Below are positions 26,450 to 35,493 of a DNA stretch of 64,000 bases, one piece after another. The notes under the pieces are model-generated. The model was not told the origin of the DNA, made no database searches, and worked only from the letters and a program-made list of their open reading frames with translations. The position numbers and the translations under genes were made by a program. The stretch is taken from the NCBI RefSeq assembly GCF_001808185.1, contig NZ_CP017668.1, positions 1,240,001 through 1,304,000 of the forward strand, given 5' to 3'. Source of the DNA: Jeongeupia sp. USM3 (GTDB lineage Bacteria; Pseudomonadota; Gammaproteobacteria; Burkholderiales; Chitinibacteraceae). Positions within the stretch are counted from its first letter, which is position 1. Each line of letters opens with the position of its first letter.

Positions 26450-26476
26450 AAAAACCCGCGCTCGCCGCGGGTTTTT
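26450..26476 (+). terminator. Rho-independent terminator after the YceI genes
   Basis: A CCCGCG/CGCGGG stem with a 5-base loop is flanked by A5 and T5. Confidence 0.85.
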
Positions 26477-26604
26477 GCTTGTTTGCCGGCCTCGGCCGTG
26501 AAAGGCCGTGCCTATGCTGTAAGCACATGGGCCAGCGACAAGTTTTCACGAGGGAAGCGAAAAACACGCGCGAACGAGCCCTGTCATGGGACTAGGAGGT
26601 CATC

Positions 26605-27066
26605 ATGAGCAAAGGCACATCCACCCCTTCGATCGCCTGCGTCGCCCTGCTGACGGGGCTGCTGCTGCCGCCGGCACTGGCCGGCTACAGCGGCCCCGGC
26701 AGCGACGCCACCGACGTCGACACCGTCACCGCCGCGCTGCAGGCACCGGACAAGACCCCGGTCAGCCTCGAGGGCTATGTCATGCGCAAGCTCAAGGGCG
26801 AGCGCTACGAATTCCGCGACAAGAGCGGCGCAATCGGTGTCGACATCGACGAAGAACACTGGCCCAAGGAGGCCGTCAACGACCGGACCAAGGTCCGCCT
26901 GATCGGCGATATCGATCGCGCACTCAGTTGTGTCGGCGTCGCGGTGCAATCGATCGAGATCGTGCCCGACGACACCCCGGCCAAGCCGGCACCGCAGAAA
27001 ACGACCTCGTCGAAAAAACCGGCAACGCCGGCCGTCGCCACCAAGAAGGGCAAGGTCGCGAACTAG
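26605..27066 (+). CDS. YgiW/YdeI-family periplasmic OB-fold stress protein
   Basis: This is a 153-residue secreted protein. The signal peptide ends near ALAGYSGP. An OB-fold domain of the NirD/YgiW/YdeI family follows (SLEGYVMRKLKGERYEFRDKSGAIGVDIDEEHWP, then KVRLIGDID). In enterobacteria the family is linked to resistance to oxidants and cationic peptides. The last 30 residues are a Lys/Pro/Ala/Thr-rich tail not seen in the E. coli proteins. The TAG stop lies inside the left tip of the palindromic element that follows. Confidence 0.82.
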   Translation: MSKGTSTPSIACVALLTGLLLPPALAGYSGPGSDATDVDTVTAALQAPDKTPVSLEGYVMRKLKGERYEFRDKSGAIGVDIDEEHWPKEAVNDRTKVRLIGDIDRALSCVGVAVQSIEIVPDDTPAKPAPQKTTSSKKPATPAVATKKGKVAN

Positions 27067-27226
27067 TGCTCTGCACGTGACAAATCGTTCGTGAAGGGCG
27101 TTGTATTTTTGTGTGAATCAAGGCGCGAGGAGGAGTCATAGCCGTAGCTATGGCGACGACGAGCAACGTAGCGTCACGCAAAAAGGCACGCCAAAAAACG
27201 AAAGATTTGTTGCGTGCGGAGCACTA
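27064..27226. repeat. 163-bp imperfect palindromic element between convergent genes
   Basis: The two halves are imperfect reverse complements over their whole length. The left tip TAGTGCTCtGCACG matches the inverted right tip TAGTGCTCcGCACG, followed by ACAAATC-x-TTCGT in both arms. The centre is CATAGC-cgta-GCTATG. The outermost TAG in each arm is the stop codon of a flanking gene, so the element supplies the stop for the YgiW-like gene and for the LysR gene. It has no ORF. It resembles a small non-autonomous palindromic (MITE/REP-like) element and would fold into a long RNA hairpin in either direction. No second copy occurs in the window. Confidence 0.7.
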
Positions 27227-28135
27227 ACGCCCGGCGAGCCAGCGACCGATCCGGTCGTCGCCGGCCAGCGCATCGAGCCACCAGCGCAAGGCCCGGCCCG
27301 CACCACTGGTTCGCCAGGCGGCGTAGAGCCGGGTCGGCGCCTTCAGCTCCGCCAGCGCCTTCTGTACCAGCCGCCCGTCCGCGAGATAGGGTGCGGCGAC
27401 GCAGCGCGGCAGGTAGCCGCAACCGAGTCCGGCCAGCTGGACTTCGAGCTTGGACGCCAGGTCCGGCACCGTCAGCGTCTCCTGCCCCGAAAGGATACCG
27501 ACCGTCCGCGGCATCAGGTGGCGCGAGCTGTCGGCGATCGCGCAGGCGCGATGCTGCTGGATCTGCGCCGCCGGCAGCGGTTCGGCCTGCGCCGCCAGCG
27601 GATGGTGCGGCGCGACGGCGAAGATGAACTCGCAGTCGCCGAGATAGTGCGTCGCGTAGCCGCCGCCGTGCGGGCCGTCGAGCGACGCGCCGATCACCAG
27701 GTCGGCGCGGTGGTCGACCAGCGCCTCCCAGACGCCGCCGAGCGTTTCGCGCGAGAAGCGCAGCCGCGTACCGGATTCGAGCGCGTCGAACTCGGCGATC
27801 CAGCCGTGCAGCAGCGACAGCGGCATCAGCGCATCGATCGCGATATTGAGTTCCGTTTCCCAGCCGGTCGCCACCCGCTTGACCCGGCACTCCAGGTCGC
27901 CGGCCGCGCGCAGCAGGTGGCGCCCCTCCTCGAGCAGCGTTTCGCCGGCCGGCGTCAGCCTGGCGCGGTGGCCGCTGCGGTCGAACAGCTGCACATCCAG
28001 CTCATCCTCCAGTTTCTTGACCATATAGGTCACCGCCGAGGGCACCCGGTGCACCGCCTCGGCGGCGGCGGCAAAGCTGCCCTTGCGCGCGATCGCGTCG
28101 ATGATTTCCAGCGATTCGAGGTTGAGCCTGAGCAT
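27224..28135 (-). CDS. LysR-family transcriptional regulator, probably of the pirin gene
   Basis: This is a 303-residue LysR regulator with an N-terminal winged helix (LNLESLEIIDAIARKGSFAAAAEAVHRVPSAVTYMVKKLE) and a two-lobed effector domain. The ATG at 28135 is the family-typical start. It is divergent from a pirin gene, a very common pairing, so it probably regulates it. The signal is unknown. Its stop codon is the terminal TAG of the palindromic element. Confidence 0.88.
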   Translation of the reverse strand: MLRLNLESLEIIDAIARKGSFAAAAEAVHRVPSAVTYMVKKLEDELDVQLFDRSGHRARLTPAGETLLEEGRHLLRAAGDLECRVKRVATGWETELNIAIDALMPLSLLHGWIAEFDALESGTRLRFSRETLGGVWEALVDHRADLVIGASLDGPHGGGYATHYLGDCEFIFAVAPHHPLAAQAEPLPAAQIQQHRACAIADSSRHLMPRTVGILSGQETLTVPDLASKLEVQLAGLGCGYLPRCVAAPYLADGRLVQKALAELKAPTRLYAAWRTSGAGRALRWWLDALAGDDRIGRWLAGR

Positions 28136-28248
28136 GGCGATATTCCATTCATAAATTTGAACAAGATGTCCATATCTTTTCGCTATCAACGCGGCAAGTC
28201 AAGAATTAGCATGGCATCACTGGTTCAACAACTTAGAAGGAGATCACG

Positions 28249-28947
28249 ATGATCAAGCTGCGCAAAGCCAACGAACGCGGTCACGCCAACCACGGCTGGC
28301 TCGATTCATGGCACAGCTTTTCATTTGCCGGCTACTACGACCCGGCCCATGTGCACTTCGGTGCGCTGCGGGTGATCAACGACGACCGCGTCGCACCGGG
28401 CATGGGCTTCGGCACCCACCCGCACAGCGACATGGAAATCGTCAGCTACGTGCTCGACGGCGAGCTCGAGCACAAGGACAGCATGGGCAACGGTTCGGTG
28501 ATCCGCCCGGGCAGCGTCCAGCGCATGAGCGCCGGCACCGGCGTGCGGCATTCGGAGTTCAACCCGTCCAGGCAGAACGCCGCACACTTCCTGCAGATCT
28601 GGATCATCCCGGACCGCAAGGGCGTGACGCCGTCGTACGAGGAAACGCATTTCGGCGACGAGGAAAAGCGCGGCCGCCTGCGGCTGGTCGCCAGCGGTGA
28701 CGGCGCCGACGGCTCGGTGACGATCCATCAGGATGCCCGGCTGTACAGCGGGCTGTTCGACGGCGCCGAGTCCGCGACGCTGCCGCTGGCACCGGATCGC
28801 CGCGCTTATGTCCACATCGCGCGCGGCAGCGTCGAGGTCAACGGCATTGCGCTGGAGGCCGGCGACGCACTGATGCTCAGCGACGAGGCGGCGGTGAGTG
28901 TCGCCGGCGGCAGGCAGGCCGAGGTGCTGGTGTTCGACCTCGCCTGA
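28249..28947 (+). CDS. Pirin family protein
   Basis: This is a 232-residue bicupin. The metal-binding motif of pirins is visible: GFGTHPHSDMEIVSYVLDGELEHKD with His57 and His59, plus GTGVRHSEFN with His101 and Glu103. Some bacterial pirins act as quercetinases or redox-sensing regulators. It has a good AGAAGGAGA ribosome site. The LysR gene is divergent, with a 113-base AT-richer spacer that must hold both promoters and the LysR site. Confidence 0.9.
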   Translation: MIKLRKANERGHANHGWLDSWHSFSFAGYYDPAHVHFGALRVINDDRVAPGMGFGTHPHSDMEIVSYVLDGELEHKDSMGNGSVIRPGSVQRMSAGTGVRHSEFNPSRQNAAHFLQIWIIPDRKGVTPSYEETHFGDEEKRGRLRLVASGDGADGSVTIHQDARLYSGLFDGAESATLPLAPDRRAYVHIARGSVEVNGIALEAGDALMLSDEAAVSVAGGRQAEVLVFDLA

Positions 28948-28955
28948 TGGCCGTC

Positions 28956-28977
28956 ACCTTGACCGTACGGTCAAGGT
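28956..28977. promoter_or_regulatory. Perfect 22-bp palindrome after the pirin gene
   Basis: The arms ACCTTGACCGT and ACGGTCAAGGT meet without a loop, 9 bases after the pirin stop. A perfect even-numbered palindrome with no spacer looks more like a repressor operator (TetR-like TTGACCGT half-sites) than a terminator. It sits between converging genes and has no T-run. Function is unknown. The remaining gap up to 29061 shows nothing else. Confidence 0.5.
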
Positions 28978-29061
28978 CGCCGGCCGGTGAAGCGCCGGGC
29001 CATCGCAGCCGGGGGCTTCGCTGACCGAATCAACGACTGGGCGGATGTTCCCGCCCGATGT

Positions 29062-30237
29062 TCAGCGCTGCTTCGTGTCGGGCGCGAGCCGGCTCAGGAT
29101 TGCATGCGCCGCATTGATCCGGGCCGGAATCGGGAAGTTCCGGTTCGCCAGCATCACGATACCGATCCGCTCCTCGGGCACGAAAGCCACGTAGGCGCCG
29201 AATCCGTTCGTTGCGCCGGTCTTGTTGAACAGTGTCGCGCCTGACGGCTTGCGCGGCGGGGTCAGCTTCACCGCCGCATTGGGTTTCATGCTCACCTCCG
29301 GCGAGTTGCCGGCCTGCAGTCGCTGCAGCGAAACCGGATACGGATACTGCTCCCAGCCCAAGCCCTGCACCATGTCGCCGATCCTGAAGTAGCCAGTATG
29401 GCTACCCTCGACGGCGCGCCGCATCGGCCCTTCAAGCTTGGCCGGATCGATGTTTGCCTGTACGAAACGGGCCATGTCGGCGGCCGTGGATTTGATGCCG
29501 TAGGCTTCGGCATCGAACATGCCCGGATTCACCCGGATGGCTTTGTTCGTCTTGTCGTAGCCCCATGCATAGCGGGCCATCTCGCCCTGCGGCACACGGA
29601 CATAACTCTGATTCAGCCCTAGCGCCGGGAAAAGCCGGGTTTCCACCGCGTCGGCAAAATTGCTTTTCAGTGCGATCGCGATGACATGCCCGAGCAGACC
29701 GATGCTGGGGTTGGAATACCGGCGCTGCACGCCGGGTTCGGCATCGGGCTGCCACTGCCGGAAGTAGTCGATCATTTGCGCATCGTCCGACACGGCATCG
29801 GGAAACTGCAGCGGCAAGCCACCGGCGCTGTAGGTGCCCAGTTCAAGCAGGCTGGCCTTGTCGACCGGATAGCCGGCCAGCGCCGGCATGAATCGCCCGG
29901 GGTGATCGCCCAGCGACAGCTTTCCGGTTTCCTGCGCGTACAGCGCCAGCGTTGCCGTGAACGTCTTGCTGACGGAGCCGAGTTCGAACAGCGTGTTCTC
30001 GCTGACCGGGGTATGGTCCTGCCGCGACGCAACGCCATAGCTGAAGAAGTGCGGCCGGCCGCCGACGATGACCGCGACGGCCATGCCGGGCACGTCATAC
30101 TGCTGGATCACCGGGCGCATTGCCGCATCGACGATGCCGCGGATTCGGGCGTCGTCGTCGGCCGCGTGAGCAACGAAGGGAAGGCAGGCCGCGGCAGCGG
30201 ACGCGAACAGGGCGATGAGGCTGGGCAAGGCGGTCAA
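29062..30237 (-). CDS. ampC: Class C (AmpC-type) serine beta-lactamase
   Basis: This is a 391-residue precursor. The signal peptide ends at FVAHA. The catalytic Ser88-x-x-Lys91 (FELGSVSKTF), Tyr174-Ser-Asn (RRYSNPS) and Lys339-Thr-Gly (FNKTGATNG) are the three motifs of class C beta-lactamases, and LGTYSAGGLPLQFPD is typical. The family hydrolyses cephalosporins in the periplasm. The best start is a TTG at 30237, with AAGGAAA 5 bases upstream. An ATG 49 codons earlier lies inside the next gene and gives no signal peptide. No ampR is adjacent, so expression may be constitutive. Confidence 0.87.
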   Translation of the reverse strand: MTALPSLIALFASAAAACLPFVAHAADDDARIRGIVDAAMRPVIQQYDVPGMAVAVIVGGRPHFFSYGVASRQDHTPVSENTLFELGSVSKTFTATLALYAQETGKLSLGDHPGRFMPALAGYPVDKASLLELGTYSAGGLPLQFPDAVSDDAQMIDYFRQWQPDAEPGVQRRYSNPSIGLLGHVIAIALKSNFADAVETRLFPALGLNQSYVRVPQGEMARYAWGYDKTNKAIRVNPGMFDAEAYGIKSTAADMARFVQANIDPAKLEGPMRRAVEGSHTGYFRIGDMVQGLGWEQYPYPVSLQRLQAGNSPEVSMKPNAAVKLTPPRKPSGATLFNKTGATNGFGAYVAFVPEERIGIVMLANRNFPIPARINAAHAILSRLAPDTKQR

Positions 30238-30352
30238 ACGATTTCCTTTTTCAGCGGGGCTTCGGCGGTCGGCGCCATTCGCCGGGCGGCAAAGCGTGAC
30301 CGGTTTGCCAGCCACCGGCAATCCGGCAAATTCCCGCCCTCCCCCGGTACCG

Positions 30353-33028
30353 TCAGAGCGGCTTGACCACCCACTTGAGGCCATCGTCGTCGGGGTGTGG
30401 CTTGATGGCGAAGCCGAGCGACTTCATGAACGACAGCATGGTCTTGTTGCTGGTCAGCACCTCGCCCTCGACCACCGACAGGCGCATTTCGCGTGCGGCG
30501 TCGAACAGCGCGTTCATCAGCCGGTTGCCGAGTCCCTTGCCCTGCCAGGCGTCGTCGATGACGATCGCGAACTCGCAGCTGTCGTAGTCCGGATTGACGA
30601 CGAAGCGCGCGACCGCGACGATCGCCTCGCCGCCGCCCGACTCGACCGCGGCGACCAGGGCCATTTCGCGCGCGTAGTCGATCTGGGTGAACCGCGCGAG
30701 CTGGATCTGCGGCAGCGATTTGAGCGTGCTCATATAGCGGTTGTAGCGCGTCTCCTCCGACAGGCTGGCGACGAAGGCGATGATCAGCTCGGCGTCCTCG
30801 GGGCGGATCGGCCGGATCGTCACCGGCATCCCGTTCTTCAACTGGGCCACCTGCACCAGTTGCGACGGGTACGGGTGGATCGCCATGTGGCCGTAGCGGC
30901 GCGCGTCCGGCGCCACCGGCGCGACGATGATCCGTGCATCGACGGCAATCACGCCGCCCTCGTCGGCGACCAGCGGATTGATGTCGAGATGCTGGATCTG
31001 CGGCAGCTCGCAGACCATTTCCGACACGCGCAGCAGCACGGCCTTGATCGCATCGACGTCGGCCGCCGGCTGGTTGCGGAAGGTCTCGAGCATTTTCTTG
31101 ACCTTGGTGCGGCGGATCAGGTTCTCGGCGAGGTATTCGTTCAGCGGCGGCAGCGCCACCGCGACGTCGTTGAAGATTTCCACCGCGATGCCGCCGGCGC
31201 CGAACGTAATCACCGGGCCGAAGGCGCGGTCGTGGGCCACGCCGACCATCAGCTCGCGGGCGTTCTTCTTGCCGTGCATCGGCTGCACCGTCAGCCCCTT
31301 CAGGCTGTCGCCGAGCCGGTCGCGCGCGCGCGCGAGCATCTTGTTCGCCTCGGCCGCGACCTGGACCAGGCTGGTCAGCCCCAGCGCAACGCCGTCGACG
31401 TCGGTCTTGTGCAGCACGCCCTCGGCGTCGATCTTCAGCGCCACCGGCAGGCCCATGCCCATTGCCGCGTTGACCGCTTCGTCGGCACTGGCGGCGCGCA
31501 TCGTCAGCGTGACCGGGATGTTGAACGCACGCAGGATGGCCTTGGACTCGATCTCGTCGAGCACGCTGCGCCCGCTCGCGAGCACGCCGTCGATGATCAG
31601 CCGGGCGGTATCCAGATCGGGCGCATCCCACTCGCCGATCGGTCCCGGCGTCTGCAGCAGCAGCTGCTGGTTGTGCTGCCAGGCGGCGAGCGAATAGAAC
31701 ACCTCGATCGCCTGTTCCGGCGCATGGAAGTAAGCGCAGCCGGCCTTGGCCAGCAGGTTGCGGCTGGCCTCGACCTTCTTGCCGCCGATCCACGCGAACA
31801 GGATCGGCTTGTCGTGCGCCTTGTGCAGCGCGGCGAGCAGCCTGGCGGTTTCCATGTGATCGGTACCGGCCTGCGGCGTGAAGATCACCAGCACGCCGTC
31901 GACATCCGGATCGTCGAGCACGATGTTCGTCGCCGCCTCGAAGCGCGACGCCGGCGCGTTGCCGACGATGTCGACCGGATTGTCGCGGCTGGTCTGGCCC
32001 GGAATGATCGCGTCGAGCCGCGCCACCGTGTCGTTTGATAGCTTGGGCAAGGGCACGTTCAGGTCGCGTGCGCGGTCGACCGCCATCAGCCCGGCACCAA
32101 TGCCGTTGGTCAGGATCGCCAGCCGGCGGCCCTTGGCACGGTAGTTGTTGGTCAGCACCCGCGCGGCGGTGAAGATCTGGTTGATCGAACGGACCCGCAG
32201 CACGCCGGCGCGGCGCAGCGCGTTGTCGAACACGTCGTCGCGGCCGATCAGCCGTTCCGAGTGCGTGCGGCCGAGCTTGACCTCGTCGTCGTAGCGGCCG
32301 ACCTTGAGCACCAGCACCGGCTTGGAGCGCGCCGCGGCGCGCAGCGCCGACATCAGCGTGCGCGCCTCGCGCACGTCTTCGATGTACAGCAGGATGCTCT
32401 TGGTCTTGTTGTCGGCAACGAGGTAATCCAGCGTCTCGCCGACGTCGACATCGGCGGCCACGCCGAGCGACACCACCGACGAGAAACCGATGTCGTGCGA
32501 CTCGGCCCAGTCGAGGATCGCCGACGTCACCGACGACGACTGCGACACCAGTGCCATATTGCCGGGCTTGATCTTGCCGAGGTAATTGGCTGCGGCGAAC
32601 TTGCTGGCGCCGCGCGCCATGCCGAACACCGTCGGCCCGATCAGGCGGATGCCGTACTGGCGCGCCCGCACGAGGATGCGGTCGAGCAGCTTGCGGGTTC
32701 TGGCGTCGGTACCGACGAAATCGCAGCTCATGATCACCACGGCCTTGATCCCCGCGCGGCCGCATTCGTCGATCACGTCGGGCAGGGTTTTCGACGGCGT
32801 GGTGATCAGCGCCAGCTCGACCGGGCTACCGATGTCGCGCACATGCCTGAACGCGGCGACGCCCTGCACCCTGGCATGCCGCAGGTTCACCGGATGAACC
32901 TTGCCCGAGTAGCCGGACTCGAGCAGATTGGCCAGGACCACGGCCCCGACCGAGCCGGCACGATCGGATGCGCCGATCACCGCCACCGAACGCGGATCGA
33001 ACAGCGGGGTCAGGTAGTGTTTTTTCAT
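30353..33028 (-). CDS. Pat-type protein acetyltransferase (NDP-forming acyl-CoA synthetase fold plus GNAT)
   Basis: This is an 891-residue fusion. Residues about 1-455 form CoA-binding and CoA-ligase domains (PRSVAVIGASDRAGSVGAVV, IGPTVFGMARG). About 475-700 is an ATP-grasp domain. From about 715 to the end is a GNAT acetyltransferase (TIRPIRPEDAELIIAF, GKGLGNRLMNALFDAA). This is the architecture of YfiQ/Pat, which acetylates lysines of metabolic enzymes such as acetyl-CoA synthetase. The family's usual catalytic His is replaced in Pat proteins, and near the NSSS-like site here I see VSQSSSVTS and no obvious catalytic His. Confidence 0.85.
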   Translation of the reverse strand: MKKHYLTPLFDPRSVAVIGASDRAGSVGAVVLANLLESGYSGKVHPVNLRHARVQGVAAFRHVRDIGSPVELALITTPSKTLPDVIDECGRAGIKAVVIMSCDFVGTDARTRKLLDRILVRARQYGIRLIGPTVFGMARGASKFAAANYLGKIKPGNMALVSQSSSVTSAILDWAESHDIGFSSVVSLGVAADVDVGETLDYLVADNKTKSILLYIEDVREARTLMSALRAAARSKPVLVLKVGRYDDEVKLGRTHSERLIGRDDVFDNALRRAGVLRVRSINQIFTAARVLTNNYRAKGRRLAILTNGIGAGLMAVDRARDLNVPLPKLSNDTVARLDAIIPGQTSRDNPVDIVGNAPASRFEAATNIVLDDPDVDGVLVIFTPQAGTDHMETARLLAALHKAHDKPILFAWIGGKKVEASRNLLAKAGCAYFHAPEQAIEVFYSLAAWQHNQQLLLQTPGPIGEWDAPDLDTARLIIDGVLASGRSVLDEIESKAILRAFNIPVTLTMRAASADEAVNAAMGMGLPVALKIDAEGVLHKTDVDGVALGLTSLVQVAAEANKMLARARDRLGDSLKGLTVQPMHGKKNARELMVGVAHDRAFGPVITFGAGGIAVEIFNDVAVALPPLNEYLAENLIRRTKVKKMLETFRNQPAADVDAIKAVLLRVSEMVCELPQIQHLDINPLVADEGGVIAVDARIIVAPVAPDARRYGHMAIHPYPSQLVQVAQLKNGMPVTIRPIRPEDAELIIAFVASLSEETRYNRYMSTLKSLPQIQLARFTQIDYAREMALVAAVESGGGEAIVAVARFVVNPDYDSCEFAIVIDDAWQGKGLGNRLMNALFDAAREMRLSVVEGEVLTSNKTMLSFMKSLGFAIKPHPDDDGLKWVVKPL

Positions 33029-33198
33029 GGCGCGGGCCCTTGCCGTCTATGCCGTCATTCTAAATGCAGCGCGACGACGCGCGCTGCGGCAGATCAATTC
33101 AGCCGCATTCTGCCACCGCCTGATTGCGCCGGATGCGGCCGAAATCACCTACCGTTATAATTCCGCCGTTTCCCTCCCACACCCTTCCAGGACGCAGC

Positions 33199-33729
33199 AT
33201 GGACATCAGCAAGATCCCGGCCGGCAAGGACCTGCCGAACGACTTCAACGTCATCATCGAAATCCCGGCCAACGCGCCGCCGGTGAAGTACGAATTCGAC
33301 AAGGAAGCCGGCTGCATCATCGTCGACCGCTTCGTCGGCACCTCGATGTCGTACCCGATGAACTACGGCTTCGTGCCGCACACCCTGTCGCTCGATGGCG
33401 ATCCGGTCGACGTGCTCGTGCACACCCCGTTCCCGCTGTCGCCGGGCATGGTCATCAAGTGCCGCGCCATCGGCGTGCTGGGCATGGAAGACGAAGCCGG
33501 CCAGGACGCCAAGGTCATCGCCGTGCCGGTCGAGAAGGTGTGCGCGATGTATGCCCACATCCAGAAGCTCGAAGACCTGCCGGAACTGCTGCTCGCGCAA
33601 GTGAAGCACTACTTCGAGCACTACAAGGATCTGGAGAAGGGCAAGTGGGTCAAGGTCACCGGCTGGGGCGACAAGGCCGCCGCCCAGGCCGAGATCGTCA
33701 CGAGCTTCGAGCGCGCCCAGAAAGGCTGA
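33199..33729 (+). CDS. ppa: Inorganic pyrophosphatase (family I)
   Basis: This is a 176-residue soluble pyrophosphatase. The metal signature DGDPVDVLV, an N-terminal EIPANAPPVKYEFDK and the GFVPHTLS region are all standard. It hydrolyses PPi from biosynthesis in the cytoplasm. The ATG at 33199 gives the usual start. A terminator follows at once. It is divergent from the Pat-type acetyltransferase gene. Confidence 0.95.
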   Translation: MDISKIPAGKDLPNDFNVIIEIPANAPPVKYEFDKEAGCIIVDRFVGTSMSYPMNYGFVPHTLSLDGDPVDVLVHTPFPLSPGMVIKCRAIGVLGMEDEAGQDAKVIAVPVEKVCAMYAHIQKLEDLPELLLAQVKHYFEHYKDLEKGKWVKVTGWGDKAAAQAEIVTSFERAQKG

Positions 33730-33748
33730 TCCGCCTTCCGCGCCATGC

Positions 33749-33776
33749 AAAGCCGGTCTGTCGACCGGCTTTTTTC
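33749..33776 (+). terminator. Rho-independent terminator after ppa
   Basis: An AGCCGGTC/GACCGGCT stem with a 4-base loop is followed by T5. Confidence 0.85.
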
Positions 33777-33829
33777 ATGGCCGCGCCATCGTTGCCGCTG
33801 CCCCGCCACGCATGGATGACGGGTTGTTT

Positions 33830-33861
33830 ATTGATACCGTATCAATGTAATCAATTACATT
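33830..33861. promoter_or_regulatory. Two overlapping inverted repeats upstream of the first porin gene
   Basis: ATTGATA-ccg-TATCAAT at 33830-33846 overlaps AATGTAAT-ca-ATTACATT at 33844-33861. They lie 132-163 bases before the porin GTG in an AT-rich part of the 216-base gap. They are probably operators or promoter-proximal protein sites. The first resembles an FNR half-site pair but has a 5-base spacer, not 4. Confidence 0.45.
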
Positions 33862-33992
33862 TGAAACAATATTGGCTTAGGCATACAGTCCTTCTCGTTG
33901 AGTTTCACAACTTTTCACACAAAAAGCCGCTGCTAGTAACAACAAAGCAGCTGGCGCTGAAACATTTGCTCACGCAGAGAAGGAGTCATTTC

Positions 33993-35129
33993 GTGAAGAC
34001 GCTGTATCGCACTACCCTTTCCGCCCTGTTGCTCGCCGCCGGGATCGCCGCGCCGGCCATGGCCCAGGTCACCATCGGCGGGTCGATGGAAACCGACATT
34101 CTCTACGAAGGCTCGAATGCCGACGGCTTCGCCGACAACGCCCAGCTCGACGTCGAGCCGCGGATCTTCATCCAGGGCGACGACAAGCTCGACAACGGCT
34201 CGAGCGTGATCTGGAAAATCTGGACCGGCGCCGAAAACTACCGGACCGGCAAGGACAACGACGTCAACGGCGGCAACGGCCCGGCCACCTGGGGCGACCG
34301 TGAAGCGTGGGGCGGCTGGAAAGGCAACTGGGGCCAGGTGCGCTTCGGCAAGATCTACGCACCGTCCTACATGGCGCTCGACTGGCCGTACGCGGCGCAG
34401 GGTGGCTCGATGCACGTCGAGGAGGTCGGCGTGCTCGGCTTCAACGTCGAGAACTCGATCGTCTACGATTCGCCGGTGATCAACGGCTTCAACGTCTCGG
34501 CGATGTACTCGCTGCGTACGCAACAGAACAATGTCGATGGCGGCGGCAACGAATACTTCGCCGACATCACCGGCGGCTACAGCGGCCACAATGCCACGGT
34601 CAACGTCGGCTACCAGCAGGCCAAACCGCGGCTGCAGAGCGGCGGCGTCAGCGACGATGTCGACAAGTTCACCTTCGTCGCCGGCGGCTACACCTTCGGC
34701 GACAGCGGCTGGACGATGCGCGCCGGCTACAAGTGGTGGGACTGCAAGGCCTCGGCCGCGGCCAACGGCGCTGCCGGCACCGATCAGGGGCTGGATGACA
34801 ACGTCGGCGGCTGCAACTACTTCACCGGCCCGGAACAGCAGCAGGCGTGGGTCCAGGGTATCTACACCACCGGCAAGCACAGCTTCTCGGTCGGCTACAA
34901 CTACTTCTGGGGCGCCAAGGACATCAACGGCAACAAGATCGACGACAGCGACAGCCAGACGCTGCTGGCGCGCTACACCTACGCGCTGTCGAAGAACACC
35001 TCGGCCTACCTTGACACCCGGTTCAGCACCAACGACACCAACGGCACCATCGGCGCCACCTACGGCACCTCGTACAAGCCGGGCACCGATTCGTACCGTA
35101 TCCTGATCGGCACCTGGACCGGCTTCTGA
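33993..35129 (+). CDS. Outer membrane porin, first tandem copy
   Basis: This is a 378-residue beta-barrel porin precursor. The signal peptide ends at APAMA. The mature N-terminus QVTIGGSMETDI and the terminal aromatic GTWTGF (C-terminal Phe) are the marks of Gram-negative porins recognised by the BAM complex. The start is a GTG at 33993 with AAGGAG 7 bases upstream. A near-identical block structure appears in the next gene, so the pair arose by tandem duplication. Both have a Cys pair in WWxCxAS and GGCNYF, probably an external-loop disulfide. Confidence 0.82.
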   Translation: MKTLYRTTLSALLLAAGIAAPAMAQVTIGGSMETDILYEGSNADGFADNAQLDVEPRIFIQGDDKLDNGSSVIWKIWTGAENYRTGKDNDVNGGNGPATWGDREAWGGWKGNWGQVRFGKIYAPSYMALDWPYAAQGGSMHVEEVGVLGFNVENSIVYDSPVINGFNVSAMYSLRTQQNNVDGGGNEYFADITGGYSGHNATVNVGYQQAKPRLQSGGVSDDVDKFTFVAGGYTFGDSGWTMRAGYKWWDCKASAAANGAAGTDQGLDDNVGGCNYFTGPEQQQAWVQGIYTTGKHSFSVGYNYFWGAKDINGNKIDDSDSQTLLARYTYALSKNTSAYLDTRFSTNDTNGTIGATYGTSYKPGTDSYRILIGTWTGF

Positions 35130-35148
35130 GCCAGCCCCCTGCCCCGAC

Positions 35149-35178
35149 AAAAAGCCCGCGCCAGCGGGCTTTTTTTTG
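35149..35178 (+). terminator. Rho-independent terminator after the first porin
   Basis: An AAAAGCCCGC/GCGGGCTTTT stem with a 4-base loop is followed by further T residues, so the two porins are probably separate transcripts. The 315 bases up to the second porin (35179-35493) hold a C8 run at 35253-35260 and an AT-rich promoter-like stretch at about 35300-35375. Confidence 0.85.
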
Positions 35179-35493
35179 CCTGTCCCCCGCCCCAAGCCTT
35201 CGCCAAAGCCCGCTCAGCCCCCCACCCGCACCGGTCACACCGCACGAGCGATCCCCCCCCACTGCGCCGCCATTCGTCCGGGCTCGACCGGCCATGCTTA
35301 CTAATGCAACACAAATGAAATGGGTATTTTGAAAAAATTTGTAATTTCAAATAAAAATTTGCATTATGCATATGGGCTTGGCGCAACGACAAAGCCGAAT
35401 CAATCTGATTTCACGATTTTTCGGCCGACATACCGCGATTGCAGCCAGGCCAATTGATCTTGAAGACTTGGGTCGAACCGACAAGGAGCTTTC

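Noticed and set aside
30215..32765. Long frames on both strands within the Pat-type gene
   Set aside because: The 891-residue minus-strand frame has clear CoA-ligase, ATP-grasp and GNAT motifs. The others are His/Arg/Asp-rich shadows.
33831..33845. FNR-type box upstream of the first porin
   Set aside because: The half-sites TTGAT and ATCAA are separated by 5 bases; FNR needs 4. Kept only as an inverted repeat.
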